Notes: generated by a model not told the origin, from the sequence alone. A stretch of 64,000 nt of DNA from CAIQJJ01 sp049325275 (GCA_049325275.1 JBMOLU010000075.1:101761-165760); one strand, 5' to 3'; positions 16,578 to 26,739 are shown, counted from the first letter of the stretch. Numbers and translations: made by a program.

Positions 16578-17300
16578 ATGAGTTCGACTCAGGAGCATGG
16601 GAAGAGCGTTTCTCTCCCGCAAATTGCTGAACGTCTCGGCCTGACCTTCAAGGACTACCGCCTGCTGGGACGGGCGCTGACGCACCGTTCCTACGTCAAT
16701 GAACATCCCGAGGCGCTCGAAGACAACGAGCGCCTGGAGTTTTTGGGTGACGCCGTGCTCGATTTTTTGGTCGGCGCCTGGCTGTACAACCATTTCCCTG
16801 AACTGCAAGAAGGCGGCCTGACCCGCCTGCGCGCCGGCCTGGTGGGAAACCAGCAGTTGGCCCACTTTGCGCGGCAGATCGGCCTCGGTTCAGTGATGCG
16901 CCTGGGGTACGGTGAGGATACCGGCGGCGGGCGTGAGCGTTCGGCGTTGTTGGGGTGTACGTTCGAAGCCCTGATTGGGGCCATTTATCTCGATCAGGGG
17001 ATGCAGGCGGTGCAGCGTTTCGTCGAGCCGCTTCTCGAATCGGCAGAGGACATTCTGGCTACCGGTGGGCAGGACAGCGACCCCAAGAGCCGCTTGCAGG
17101 AAGTGGCACAGTCGCAGGGTTTCGGTTCGCCGGTCTATCATACGGTAGCTATTGCCGGCCCGGAACACGAGCGGATGTTCGAGATGGCTGTGCTGATCGG
17201 TGGCCAGGAACTGGCGCGTGGCAGCGGACCGAGCAAAAATGCGGCTGCCAAAGCGGCTGCCCAGGCAGCCCTCGATAAGATGGATGCCGGGTTGGTTTAA
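16578..17300 (+). CDS. rnc: Ribonuclease III
   Basis: 240 residues, normal length. The nuclease domain has the signature N-E-R-L-E-F-L-G-D-A-V-L-D and the second acidic cluster T-F-E-A-L-I-G-A-I-Y-L-D. The C-terminal double-stranded RNA-binding domain ends G-P-S-K-N-A-A-A-K-A-A-A-Q-A-A-L. It processes rRNA precursors and double-stranded RNA. The ATG follows AGGAGGAAG. It lies 3 nt upstream of smc, so the two are co-transcribed, an arrangement common in bacteria. Confidence 0.97.
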   Translation: MSSTQEHGKSVSLPQIAERLGLTFKDYRLLGRALTHRSYVNEHPEALEDNERLEFLGDAVLDFLVGAWLYNHFPELQEGGLTRLRAGLVGNQQLAHFARQIGLGSVMRLGYGEDTGGGRERSALLGCTFEALIGAIYLDQGMQAVQRFVEPLLESAEDILATGGQDSDPKSRLQEVAQSQGFGSPVYHTVAIAGPEHERMFEMAVLIGGQELARGSGPSKNAAAKAAAQAALDKMDAGLV

Positions 17301-17303
17301 TTC

Positions 17304-20300
17304 ATGCGCTTGAAATCCCTCGAACTTCACGGTTACAAAACCTTCGCCTCGCGTTCGGAGTTTCAGTTTTCCGAAAAGGTTACGGCCATTGTCGGCCCCA
17401 ATGGGTCCGGGAAATCGAACGTTGCCGATTCGCTGCGCTGGGTGCTGGGCGAGCAATCCTTTTCGCTGCTGCGCGGCAAAAAGACCGAAGATATGATCTT
17501 TGCCGGCTCCGAACATCGCCCGCGAGCCAGCATGGCTTCGGCAACGATTACCTTCGATAACTCGGAGGGCTGGCTGCCGATCGATTTCACCGAGGTTGCC
17601 ATTACCCGGCGGGCCTATCGTGACGGGGAAAACGAATACCTGCTCAACGGCCAGCGCGTGCGCCTGCGCGACGTTTCCGAACTGCTGGCAAAATCCGGCC
17701 TGGCTGAGCGTACCTATACCATTATCGGACAGGGGCTGGTCGACACGGCCCTCTCGCTCAAGGCTGACGAGCGCCGGCGCCTGTTCGAAGAAGCTGCCGG
17801 GATCGGCCTCTACCGCACACGCCGTGAAGAGGCCTTGCGCCGCCTGGATACCACGCGCCACAACCTGGAACGAGTTCAGGATATTTTGGCCGAACTTCAA
17901 CCGCGTCTGCGCAGCCTCGAGCGCGCCGCTCGCCGTGCCCAGGAATACGAACAGATCAAAGGTGATTTGCGCCTGCTTCTGCGGGATTGGTACGGCTTCC
18001 ACTGGCACCGCTCGCAAGAGGAATTGGCCGAAGCGCGTGAAGCTGCACACCAGCAGGAAGATGCACTGGAAGATGCCCGCCGCGCCTATGCCGGGTTGGA
18101 TGAGCGGCTTTCTGCCTCACGCGACCAAATCTCCGGCCTGCGGGCGCGCCTGAATTCGTGGCACAGGCAGCTTTCACAACTGCACGCCCGCCGCGAAACG
18201 GTCAGCCGCGATCTGGCCGTGGCCGATGAACGGGCGCGTTCTTTGCTCGAACAGCAGCAGTCGATCCAGGCAGAAATTGCCCGCCTCGCCGAAGAATTTA
18301 CCCTGCACCAGGAACGCCTGCAGGCCGCCCTGCAAGAGACCCAGGCCCGCCAGGCCGAACTCGACGAAGCCCGCGCCCAGGTCCAGGCCGTGCGCAAGGC
18401 CTTGCAGGAGCGTCAGGCCGAGCGTGCCCTGGTCGAGGAAGACCTGCACCGTACACGCCAGAATCTTTCCGGCCTGACCGGCCGCCAGGGCCAACTGCAG
18501 GCCCGCCTGGCCGAACGCCAGGCCCAGGCCCAGCGCCAGCAGGAGACCCTGAAGGCTGCCGGGCAGGCCGTGACTGCAGCGGAACAGGATGTGACGGCCG
18601 CCGATTTACGCTGGCAGGCTGCCGGGCAGGCCCGCCGGGCAGCGGAAGAAAAACGCCAGGCTGCCGAGGCGGCTTTGCAGGCGCATCGCGAGCGCCTGGC
18701 CGAAGCCGATACACTGCGCAAACGGGCCTTCGACGTGCGTTCGGCTGCTCAAGCTGAAGTGGCTCGTCTGCGCGCCCAGGCCGAAGTGCTCGAACAAGCC
18801 GAGCGTTCTCTCACCGGCTACGGCAGCGGCGCCAAGCTGCTCCTCGAGGCGGCTCGCCAGGCGCAAATCAAGGGCGTGCGCGGCGCTTTGAGCAGCCTGC
18901 TCGAGGTGCCTGCGGAATATGAAACGGCAGTCTCGGCCGCCTTGGGTGAGTACCTGGACGCGGTCGTTCTCGCCGACGGCGCAGATGTCGATTCAGCTCT
19001 GGAGCGCCTCGCCGGGCAAACGGCGCGCGCCGCTTTGCTGCCGGTCGACGGCCTGGTGCCCGCCGCATTGCCGGCCCATGCAGATAGCGCCATCGGTCTG
19101 GCGTCCAATTTGGTCCAGGCTGCCCCAGAGCTGCGTCCGGCGGTCGATTTGCTCCTCGGCCAGACGTGGGTAGTGGCCGATCGCGCCGCCGCCCGGAGCA
19201 TTTTAGTGGGCCGGCGGCAGGATGCCCCGGGCGACGCTCCCCCGGCCTTGCGCGCGGTAACGTTGCAGGGCGAGGTTTTTCACGCCAGCGGGCCGGTGAT
19301 CGCCGGCTTGGCGGGCAAAGGCGGCACCCTTGGGCGTACCCGTCAGCGGCGCGAAGTTCAGGAAAAGCTGGCTGCGGCGGAAAAATCGCTGGTCGAAGCC
19401 GAAATGCAGGCTGTTGCGGCCGAACAGGCCTTGGCTGCCTTGCAGGCTGATGGCAAGCGTTTGCAACAGGAACTGGACGCCACCCGTACCAGCGAACGGA
19501 ATGCCATCAACGCTGCCGGCCAGGAGGACCTCAACCTGGAAAAGGCCCGCCGCCAGTTGGCCTTCCAGCGCGAGCAGCAATCCCGCCTGGGCGCCGAGAT
19601 CTCGCGAGCGGAAACCGAATCACGCCAGATGTCCGAGGAGATTGCGCAATTCGACGCCAAGATTCAGCAAGCCCGCGAGCGCTTGCGCGCCCTGAATGCT
19701 GCCCTGGCAGAGCTTTCTCTCGAGGAGTTCCAGGCACAGGCTGCGCATTGGAACACGCGTGCCGCCGTCATCGAGCAGGCCGTGACCGACGCACAGAACC
19801 GCCAGCGCGAACGCCAGGCGGCACTGGACGGCGCGCACCGCAGCCAGTCCGGGCTGGAAAAACGCCTCGGCGAATCGGCGCAGGCGCTGTCGACTCTGGA
19901 GCAGGAAAAGGAAAACCTGCGACAGGACGAGGCAGCCGCCAACGAGGAAATCGAGGCCCTGCAGGCGTTGATCGAGCCGGCAGAAGCCGAGTTGAGTGCC
20001 GTCGAGCAGCAACAGGAAAGCCTGCAAACGGTCGAAACCGGCGCTCGCCAGGTGTTGAGCCAGGCCGAGCATCGCCACGCTCAGGCGAAGATCATGTTGG
20101 CACGCCGCCAGGAAGCCCTGGACAGCCTGCGTGGGCGCATCGAGGATGATTTCGGCCTGGTGGCCTTTGAATATGTGGATGAAGTTTCCGGTCCAACGCC
20201 GCTGCCGTTGCAGGGCATGGTCGAAGCCCTCCCGATCCTCAAAGAACTGCCTGCCGAGATCGAAGAGAACATCAAGCGCCAACGGGCGCAGCTGCGCCGC

Positions 20301-20915
20301 ATGGGGCCGATCAACCCCGATGCACAGATCGAGTTCGAGGAAGTGCAGCAACGTTTCGATTTTTTGAACACGCAGATGACCGATCTCCACGAAGCGGAGG
20401 CCAGCATCAAGGAAGTCATCGCCGAGCTAGACGTGCTGATGCAGCGCGAATTTCGGAAAACCTTCGATGCCGTGGCATACGAATTCCGCCAGACATTCAC
20501 CCGCCTGTTTGGCGGCGGATCGGCGCGTCTGGTGTTGACCGATCCCGAAGATCTGACCAACACCGGCATCGATATCGAAGCCCGCCTGCCCGGACGCCGC
20601 GAGCAGGGGCTTTCCCTGCTTTCCGGCGGCGAGCGCAGCCTGACGGCGGTGGCGCTGGTTTTCTCGCTGCTCAAGGTCTCACCGACGCCGTTTTGCGTGC
20701 TCGACGAAGTCGACGCCATGCTCGACGAAGCCAACGTTGGACGCTTCCGCGACCTGCTTGCCGAGCTTGGCCAGACGACGCAGTTTGCCGTTATCACCCA
20801 CAACCGCAACACGGTCCAGGTAGCCGATGTAATTTACGGCATCACCATGGGCCGCGACTCGGCCAGCCAGGCGGTAAGTTTGAAACTGGACGAGGTCAGC
20901 CAGGTGGTGAGTTAG
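17304..20915 (+). CDS. smc: Chromosome segregation ATPase SMC
   Basis: 1203 residues. Walker A is G-P-N-G-S-G-K-S-N at 31-39. Two long coiled coils flank a hinge of roughly residues 500-650. The C-terminal head holds the ABC signature L-L-S-G-G-E-R-S-L-T-A and the Walker B segment F-C-V-L-D-E-V-D-A-M-L-D-E-A. It is the core subunit of bacterial condensin, loading near the origin with ScpA and ScpB; those genes are not in the window. The coiled-coil DNA is GC-rich, giving long shadow frames on both strands that I do not regard as genes. Confidence 0.97.
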   Translation: MRLKSLELHGYKTFASRSEFQFSEKVTAIVGPNGSGKSNVADSLRWVLGEQSFSLLRGKKTEDMIFAGSEHRPRASMASATITFDNSEGWLPIDFTEVAITRRAYRDGENEYLLNGQRVRLRDVSELLAKSGLAERTYTIIGQGLVDTALSLKADERRRLFEEAAGIGLYRTRREEALRRLDTTRHNLERVQDILAELQPRLRSLERAARRAQEYEQIKGDLRLLLRDWYGFHWHRSQEELAEAREAAHQQEDALEDARRAYAGLDERLSASRDQISGLRARLNSWHRQLSQLHARRETVSRDLAVADERARSLLEQQQSIQAEIARLAEEFTLHQERLQAALQETQARQAELDEARAQVQAVRKALQERQAERALVEEDLHRTRQNLSGLTGRQGQLQARLAERQAQAQRQQETLKAAGQAVTAAEQDVTAADLRWQAAGQARRAAEEKRQAAEAALQAHRERLAEADTLRKRAFDVRSAAQAEVARLRAQAEVLEQAERSLTGYGSGAKLLLEAARQAQIKGVRGALSSLLEVPAEYETAVSAALGEYLDAVVLADGADVDSALERLAGQTARAALLPVDGLVPAALPAHADSAIGLASNLVQAAPELRPAVDLLLGQTWVVADRAAARSILVGRRQDAPGDAPPALRAVTLQGEVFHASGPVIAGLAGKGGTLGRTRQRREVQEKLAAAEKSLVEAEMQAVAAEQALAALQADGKRLQQELDATRTSERNAINAAGQEDLNLEKARRQLAFQREQQSRLGAEISRAETESRQMSEEIAQFDAKIQQARERLRALNAALAELSLEEFQAQAAHWNTRAAVIEQAVTDAQNRQRERQAALDGAHRSQSGLEKRLGESAQALSTLEQEKENLRQDEAAANEEIEALQALIEPAEAELSAVEQQQESLQTVETGARQVLSQAEHRHAQAKIMLARRQEALDSLRGRIEDDFGLVAFEYVDEVSGPTPLPLQGMVEALPILKELPAEIEENIKRQRAQLRRMGPINPDAQIEFEEVQQRFDFLNTQMTDLHEAEASIKEVIAELDVLMQREFRKTFDAVAYEFRQTFTRLFGGGSARLVLTDPEDLTNTGIDIEARLPGRREQGLSLLSGGERSLTAVALVFSLLKVSPTPFCVLDEVDAMLDEANVGRFRDLLAELGQTTQFAVITHNRNTVQVADVIYGITMGRDSASQAVSLKLDEVSQVVS

Positions 20916-20923
20916 AAAACTAC

Positions 20924-20973
20924 GGCTCTTCCGGCTTCGCCGGGAAAGGGATTCTTCACGCTCAACGCGCAAG
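20924..20973 (+). repeat. Dispersed intergenic repeat, copy 2
   Basis: Starts GGCTCTTCCGGCTTCGCCG, 8 nt after the smc stop, and matches 45 of 50 bases with the minus strand of 11455-11405. The CCGGC-TTC-GCCGG core forms a short hairpin, so this copy may also serve as the terminator between smc and the convergent DUF362 gene. Confidence 0.75.
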
Positions 20974-20984
20974 GCCAAAACTGC

Positions 20985-23609
20985 TTACTGCCCGACGTAC
21001 GTCTGGCGTCGGGATTCGTAGCTGTCGAAATAGAGTGTACCGCGCGTGCCGCTGTCGATGCCGTAGACGGCGCCCAACTGCACGCGATCGATGCGCAGGA
21101 GGTCGTTGTCGGCGCCGGTTATGGCAGCCTGCTGTACGCCATCCACCCAGAGGGTGAAGTTGCCGTTGTTGGCTCCGGCCGTAGCGGCCGTCCAGTCGAA
21201 CTCGATGAAATGCGGCGCATCGGAGACGGTCACCCAGGGGGTATAGAGGGCGTTGTTGAGATCGTTGGTAAATGCTGCCCGTAACTGGTAGCCGCTCTGT
21301 TTGCTGAATTCAAGGCAAAGCACGGGGGTACTTGCGCCGGAGAAGCCGACTAAGGTGTAGAACGCATCGCCGTTTGCCATCGTGATGCTGTTGGGGTCGA
21401 AGTAAAAACGCACCCGCAGACGGCTTTCGGCAGAAGGCGTGTCGTCATTGGCATAGATGCTTGTGTTATCGTCAAGGGTGGCCTGCATACCGTAGGCGCT
21501 TCCGGCCAGAGCGGCCTGGGCGCTCACTGCCAGGTCGTTCTGGTCGGTGAAGCTCGCCGGCCAGGCTGCAAGGTTGCCGGTTTCGAACCCATCTCGGAAA
21601 ACCAAGTCGTGGGGGGGGCCCTGTGTGGGCGTCGGCGGCGGTGTGGTGGGAGCGTGTGTGTACGTGATGGTCGGCGGCGGCAAGGTGAGGGTAGCCGTAG
21701 CAGGCCGTGGTGTGCTGGTTCTTGTGGGTGGTATGGATGTCGCTGTGGCTGTATGGGCCACGGTGCGGGTTGGCGTTGCCGGAACTGCGGTTTGCGTGTT
21801 GGTTAGGGTGGGCGGCCGGGGGGTGTTTGTCCTTGTCGCCGGGATGGATGACGCGGTCGCCGTCCGTGTCGCTGTGCGTGTCGCTGTGCGCGTCGCCGTA
21901 GCACTGGGCGGTTGCGCCGTGTTCGTGCGTGTTCGGGTGGGAGTCAAGGTCGCCGGGCGCGTCGTTGGGGTGCCGGTCGCCTGGTTCGCGCCATCGACCA
22001 CAAAGGCGTTGAATTGCGCCAACTCCTGCGCCGGTGTCAGGCTGTCGCTAACATTGATCGTGTTGTTGATTCCCAGCACCCGTAGCCGGGCCACGTTGCG
22101 CAGCAGGAAGTTCCGGAAGATGCTGCCGCGTGTGCTCGCCAGTGAATTTGCCGGGGCGCTCACCCCGCACTGGCCGTTGTGTGCCTGCACGCGCGGCCCC
22201 AAGATGTACTCCGCAGCATAGTAGTCGAGCGCAAACGGATCGCGGCTTGCCAGCAGGATATCCTGCCGCTCTGCTTCCCCATGCCAGCCGACATTATCAC
22301 ATGGGTTGACCCAGGTAGCGTCTACGATATCGAGATCGGCCCGACGGACGAGCGCCATTTGCCGCGCGACCAGACCGTAAGCCTGGCTGGTCGCGTTACA
22401 GCTCGCGCCGGTCCCCGTCAGCCAACAGTGGATTTCCGGCACCCCGGACCAGCGCGTGCCGGTGGTATATGTCGTGATGAAGCCCAGGTAGTTCTTTACC
22501 GCCGCGGTTGCGCCTTGCGAGCCGTGACGTTTCAAGACCGGCAGGTTGATCAATTTAAGGCGTTCTGCCTCGAAGGCGCTCCCGTTCCAAAGGCCTTTTT
22601 TCATGCTGACCCGCAAATTGACGCCGCCGCAGCTGGCGATCTGAAACTTCGGGTACGAAAGTTTGTTGTCCGTTGTATCCAGTACGTATCCGTCGCTGTT
22701 ATTGCCCGTTTCGTAGTCGCTCACCAGCGTCGTCCGCAAGCCGTCCCAATTCGAGATACAAACGTGGTATCCCTGGCCGGCGAATGCCGAGGCGACTTCT
22801 TGATACGACTGGTTCTGGAACTGCGCGTTGTTGCTGCTTTCATTCGCCCAGTCAGTATTCTTGCCCTGTGAATTCTCGGCAATGATCACGGCCCCGTGGA
22901 ACCCTTCGGGATGCTGCACCAGGCGGTAGACGATGCCTTTGACTACGTCTGTATTGGTGCTGTTGCGCCCACCCCACTGGTTGTTGACCTTGATCACGAC
23001 GACATCGTTGGCGCCAAACAGTCCCGTGGGATGGGCTGCCGTCTTGTAGAAGTAATCGCCTTTGCTTTCCATTAAACTCACCAGCGCATTTACGCCGCTG
23101 TCTTGCAGGGCATCGGACGGCGAGACTCCTGAAGGGATGACGCCTCCGTTCAAGCTGTAGCGCGGGGCCGGGACGTTTGTCACGGCAAAGACGTTGGATA
23201 TGGCGGAGGCGGAAGCCCACGATGGCAGAGCCGGGCTGACCGCGTAGGCGGGTTCGGCCGGGGTAAAGACATCGCTTTGGATGCCGGCGAAGATTGCCAA
23301 AGCAACCAACAAGACGCTGAAACGCGCGACCGTGACGCGGCTCTTGAACCAGCGGTAGAGCGCCGTAACACCCAGCAGAGAACTTGCATAACCGAGAAAA
23401 GCGAGCGCGTTGAGCGCGGCGGCTTGCTGGCATGGATACGACAGGCGCTTGGGATTGGTGCCGCTGCGCCAGAGCAGCCACAAGACCGATCCGATCCCCA
23501 CGAGCCAAAACGAAACTTTGAAGGGCTCGGCATGGAAAAGTTTCTGTTTTGCCCCAGGATGACGGTCAGACTGTACGTCCTCGTTGAAGCTGGGAATGTC
23601 TGGTTTCAT
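20985..23609 (-). CDS. Membrane-anchored secreted DUF362-type protein with Thr/Pro linker and C-terminal lectin-like domain
   Basis: About 874 residues from the ATG at 23609; the frame extends upstream but without hydrophobic or conserved sequence. The N-terminal ~140 residues hold three hydrophobic spans (F-W-L-V-G-I-G-S-V-L-W-L-L-W, L-N-A-L-A-F-L-G-Y-A, F-S-V-L-L-V-A-L-A-I-F-A-G). Residues ~150-550 look like DUF362, with V-V-V-I-K-V-N-N-Q-W-G-G and N-L-P-V-L-K-R-H-G-S-Q-G-A-T-A-A-V-K-N-Y-L-G. A linker of ~110 residues made almost only of Thr, Pro, Ala, Arg and Ser follows. The end is a concanavalin/LamG-like domain starting F-R-D-G-F-E-T-G-N-L-A-A-W. The role of DUF362 is not established; surface display is inferred. 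Confidence 0.7.
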   Translation of the reverse strand: MKPDIPSFNEDVQSDRHPGAKQKLFHAEPFKVSFWLVGIGSVLWLLWRSGTNPKRLSYPCQQAAALNALAFLGYASSLLGVTALYRWFKSRVTVARFSVLLVALAIFAGIQSDVFTPAEPAYAVSPALPSWASASAISNVFAVTNVPAPRYSLNGGVIPSGVSPSDALQDSGVNALVSLMESKGDYFYKTAAHPTGLFGANDVVVIKVNNQWGGRNSTNTDVVKGIVYRLVQHPEGFHGAVIIAENSQGKNTDWANESSNNAQFQNQSYQEVASAFAGQGYHVCISNWDGLRTTLVSDYETGNNSDGYVLDTTDNKLSYPKFQIASCGGVNLRVSMKKGLWNGSAFEAERLKLINLPVLKRHGSQGATAAVKNYLGFITTYTTGTRWSGVPEIHCWLTGTGASCNATSQAYGLVARQMALVRRADLDIVDATWVNPCDNVGWHGEAERQDILLASRDPFALDYYAAEYILGPRVQAHNGQCGVSAPANSLASTRGSIFRNFLLRNVARLRVLGINNTINVSDSLTPAQELAQFNAFVVDGANQATGTPTTRPATLTPTRTRTNTAQPPSATATRTATRTATRTATASSIPATRTNTPRPPTLTNTQTAVPATPTRTVAHTATATSIPPTRTSTPRPATATLTLPPPTITYTHAPTTPPPTPTQGPPHDLVFRDGFETGNLAAWPASFTDQNDLAVSAQAALAGSAYGMQATLDDNTSIYANDDTPSAESRLRVRFYFDPNSITMANGDAFYTLVGFSGASTPVLCLEFSKQSGYQLRAAFTNDLNNALYTPWVTVSDAPHFIEFDWTAATAGANNGNFTLWVDGVQQAAITGADNDLLRIDRVQLGAVYGIDSGTRGTLYFDSYESRRQTYVGQ
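21610..21970 (-). repeat. Low-complexity GTC/GTG-rich tract encoding the Thr/Pro linker
   Basis: Degenerate short repeats (for example tandem copies of GTCGCTGTGCGT) encode the T-R-T-A-T-R-T-A-type linker of the DUF362 protein. It is coding, but prone to slippage and length change. Confidence 0.7.
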
Positions 23610-23878
23610 GGTTTTCTTTTGCCTCTTTTGCGTGCGTTTTAAATGCAACTTCCCAAAAAGAAGAGGGGAGCGGATGCCCTTTGACACTTGCCGATCGGGT
23701 GATAACCCCTGGCCGGCAGTATCACGAAGCACCCCACCCCCCGACTTTTTGAGAAGTCGCGCAAAGACTTGGTTGAGATCTTTTTGGTTACACTTATCGA
23801 TACGTTGATTCTAACCGAGTAGGAGAAATGGGCAATGAGAGCGCGGTACTAATCAGGTTTACAAGAATGTCAGGCCGC

Positions 23879-25270
23879 TCAAATTTCCAGCTTCTGCCGC
23901 GCGCTGGGGTAAAAGACGCGTTGCAGACCGCGCTCGCCCAGTTTGTCTTGCAGGATGGTGGCCGGCCCTTCTTCACCGTGCACGAGGAAAATCCCCTTCT
24001 TTTGTGCGTGGCCGCTGCGGGCATACTCGAGCAACAGGTCCTGCCCGGCGTGGGCCGAAAGCCCCCCAATCGTGGCGATTTCGGCCTTGACCTGGAAGGT
24101 TTCGCCCAGGATTTTTACCGCCGGTTCGCGGTCGGCCAGCCGCCGGCCCAACGTGCCGGGCGCCTGCCAGGAGACGATCATGATCGTGTTGCGCGGATTT
24201 TCGATGTTCCAGCGAATGTGAAAGACGATCCGCCCGACTTCTGCCATGCCCGAAGCGGAGATGATGATCATCGGGTCCTGGCGTGGGTTGAGCGCTTTGG
24301 AGTCGTCGAGATTTTGGATGTACTGGAGCAGGGGAAAGTCGAGCGCCGGATGGCCGCGTTCGATCCAGTCCAGCGTTTCGTCGTCGTAACAATCGGGAAA
24401 CTGCTTGAAAATGTTGGATGCGTTGACTGCGAGGGGGCTATCGACGTAAACCGGCACTTCGGGTAGATCGCCGCTTTCGTACATCCGGTTCAGGTTGTAG
24501 ACCAGCTCCTGGGTGCGCCCGATGGCAAACGAGGGAATGATGACTTTGCCCCCACGCTTGATCGTTTTGTTGATCACCCGGCACATTTCTTCGTAGGCGA
24601 TATCCGGCGAGCGGTGGGGTTTGTCACCGTAAGTGGCCTCCATCAGCAGCACGTCCACTTTCTCCGGCAAGATCGGGTCGCGTAGCAGCGGCAAGTTCCG
24701 CCTGCCGATATCACCGGAAAACCAGATGGAAGTTTTTTGGCCCTTCTCTTCGACATCCAGCGCCACGGCTGCCGATCCGAGGATGTGCCCGGCGTCGACA
24801 AAGCGCGCAACTGCCCCATGGGCCGGTTCGAAGGGCACGTCGTAAGGAATCTCGCGCAGTAAAGGCTTGACCTGCGCTGCGTCCTGCTGGGTGTAAAGCG
24901 GGTCAACGGCTGGCAGGCCCTTCTGTGCGTTGCGCCAGGAGACGGTTTCGGCTTGTTTTTCGTGAATGTGACCCGAATCGAGCAACATCAGGTGAGTCAG
25001 GTGTGCTGTGGCAGACGTACAATAAATCGGCCCTTCGTAGCCTTGCAAAACCAGGTTCGGCAGGTTGCCGCTGTGATCGATGTGGGCGTGTGAGAGAATG
25101 ACGGCGTCGATTTCGGATGGGTTGAAGGGAAAGTTCCGGTTGCGCTCGAAGCTTTCTTTGCGATGCCCCTGGTACAGCCCGCATTCCAGCAGGAGTTTGG
25201 TGCCGTTGATTTCGAGCAGGTGCAACGATCCGGTGACCGTTTGCGCTGCGCCGTGAAAGTGGATTTTCAT
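23879..25270 (-). CDS. Beta-CASP metallo-beta-lactamase RNase
   Basis: 463 residues from the ATG at 25270, preceded by GGAGAA. The MBL motif S-H-A-H-I-D-H-S-G-N-L-P and further zinc ligands H-I-L-G-S-A and D-I-G-R are present. The beta-CASP insert follows, with P-S-F-A-I-G-R-T-Q-E, I-I-I-S-A-S-G-M-A and a late G-L-S-A-H-A-G-Q. This is the architecture of RNA-degrading and processing enzymes related to CPSF-73 and the YSH1-like bacterial proteins, distinct from RNase J because it lacks the C-terminal RNase J domain. It is probably cytosolic and acts in RNA turnover. It is divergent from the serine hydrolase gene. The gap to the DUF362 gene (23610-23878) shows no gene. Confidence 0.88.
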   Translation of the reverse strand: MKIHFHGAAQTVTGSLHLLEINGTKLLLECGLYQGHRKESFERNRNFPFNPSEIDAVILSHAHIDHSGNLPNLVLQGYEGPIYCTSATAHLTHLMLLDSGHIHEKQAETVSWRNAQKGLPAVDPLYTQQDAAQVKPLLREIPYDVPFEPAHGAVARFVDAGHILGSAAVALDVEEKGQKTSIWFSGDIGRRNLPLLRDPILPEKVDVLLMEATYGDKPHRSPDIAYEEMCRVINKTIKRGGKVIIPSFAIGRTQELVYNLNRMYESGDLPEVPVYVDSPLAVNASNIFKQFPDCYDDETLDWIERGHPALDFPLLQYIQNLDDSKALNPRQDPMIIISASGMAEVGRIVFHIRWNIENPRNTIMIVSWQAPGTLGRRLADREPAVKILGETFQVKAEIATIGGLSAHAGQDLLLEYARSGHAQKKGIFLVHGEEGPATILQDKLGERGLQRVFYPSARQKLEI

Positions 25271-25451
25271 CAGGTTCTCCGTTTTTTGTCGTCCCATAGG
25301 TGGGTTGGTGGCTCAATCGTCGCGTTCCTGATCTATCTCTAATCATAGCACCGATAGCGTGAACAGGCCAATCTGCCCTTGTCGTTGCATGGGTGCCGTG
25401 CCGCCGCAGGATTTCGGCTATACTTGGTATACTTTATCGAAAGGTGAAACC

Positions 25452-26654
25452 ATGCAAACCACACAACCCGAACTTGTTGGACTCTCCGGCGCCCGCCTGG
25501 AACGTATCCGCCCGGTGATGGAAGGTTATATCGATCGGCAGCAATTTGCCGGCATCGTTACTTGCATCGCCCGCCAGGGGCAGATCGCCCACCTCGAAAC
25601 CTTCGGCTGGCAGGAAGTCGAAACCCGGCGCCCGATGGCCGTCGATACCATCTTTCGTATTTACTCGATGACGAAGGCGATCACCAGCGTGGCCGTGATG
25701 ATGCTCTTTGAAGAAGCCCGCTTGAGACTCTCGGACCCGCTTTCGCGCTACTTGCCCGAGTACAAAGATGCCCGCGTGATGCAGCCGCGTGGGGATGGCG
25801 GCAGTTACGACCTGGTACCTGCCCGGCGCGAGATCACCCTTCACGACTTGCTGACGCATACCGGCGGCCTGAGCTACGGGTTCGACGACCATTCGGCCGT
25901 CGATGCCCTGTATCGTGAGGCCTTCGAGACCATCGAGCGTGAGGTCGAGCCGGTCATGGAAAAGAGAATGAAAGCCTTTGCTGCGGCGCGCTTGCCCCTG
26001 GCCTTTCATCCCGGTACGGCTTTCCGTTACAGCATCTCGACCGATGTGCTCGGATATATCGTCGAACTGGCGGCGCAGAAGCCTTTCGACGAGTTCTTAC
26101 AGGAGCGCATCTTCACCCCATTAGGAATGGTCGACACGGCCTTCTGGGTACCCCCGGAGAAGGTCGGGCGCTTTGCGGCGATGTATGGTCCTGCCGAGGA
26201 AGGCGGTTTGAAGGCCATCGACACGCCTGCCGCCAGCCGTTATATCCAGCCTACCCGCGATCCATCGGGGGGTGGCGGCCTGGTCTCGACCGTCCACGAT
26301 TACCTGCGTTTCGGCCAGATGCTGCTCAACGGAGGCGAACTGGATGGCGAACGCCTGTTGGGCTGCAAGACGGTCGAGTGGATGCAGCAAAACCATCTGC
26401 CCGAGGGAATACACCCCAACGACAGCCGGGCCGACGGTTTTGGCTTGGGCGGGGCAGTGCTGCTCAACCCGGGGCTGTCGCACCGGCCCGGTTCGTTCGG
26501 CAGGTTCGGTTGGGGCGGAGCGGCCAACACGGAATGGTGGATGGACCCGCTGGAAGAGATGCAGTGCCTCTTGATGCTCCAGTACATGCCGGCCTTCACC
26601 ATCCCCATTACCGATGATTTTGCGCAATTGGCCTGGCAGGCGATTGTTACCTGA
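25452..26654 (+). CDS. Class C beta-lactamase-like serine hydrolase
   Basis: 400 residues from the ATG at 25452, with AAAGGTG upstream; TATACT boxes at 25419 and 25428 are possible -10 elements. The nucleophile motif S-M-T-K (Y-S-M-T-K-A-I-T-S) and the second motif Y-S-I (F-R-Y-S-I-S-T-D) are present. A G-W-G-G-A-A near the C-terminus takes the place of the KTG triad. This suggests an esterase or D-aminopeptidase-like member (EstB type) rather than a true beta-lactamase. There is no signal peptide. Substrate unknown. Confidence 0.85.
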   Translation: MQTTQPELVGLSGARLERIRPVMEGYIDRQQFAGIVTCIARQGQIAHLETFGWQEVETRRPMAVDTIFRIYSMTKAITSVAVMMLFEEARLRLSDPLSRYLPEYKDARVMQPRGDGGSYDLVPARREITLHDLLTHTGGLSYGFDDHSAVDALYREAFETIEREVEPVMEKRMKAFAAARLPLAFHPGTAFRYSISTDVLGYIVELAAQKPFDEFLQERIFTPLGMVDTAFWVPPEKVGRFAAMYGPAEEGGLKAIDTPAASRYIQPTRDPSGGGGLVSTVHDYLRFGQMLLNGGELDGERLLGCKTVEWMQQNHLPEGIHPNDSRADGFGLGGAVLLNPGLSHRPGSFGRFGWGGAANTEWWMDPLEEMQCLLMLQYMPAFTIPITDDFAQLAWQAIVT

Positions 26655-26739
26655 CCTGCCGTCCCCGCTTTTTAAACCGGGCGGCATACACCGCCAGCCT
26701 GCCCAGGGCGTGATGCCTACCCTACGGGCGGCACAGGTG

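Noticed and set aside
16890..18050. 386-codon open frame antisense to rnc/smc
   Set aside because: Overlaps two certain genes completely and shows no family resemblance.
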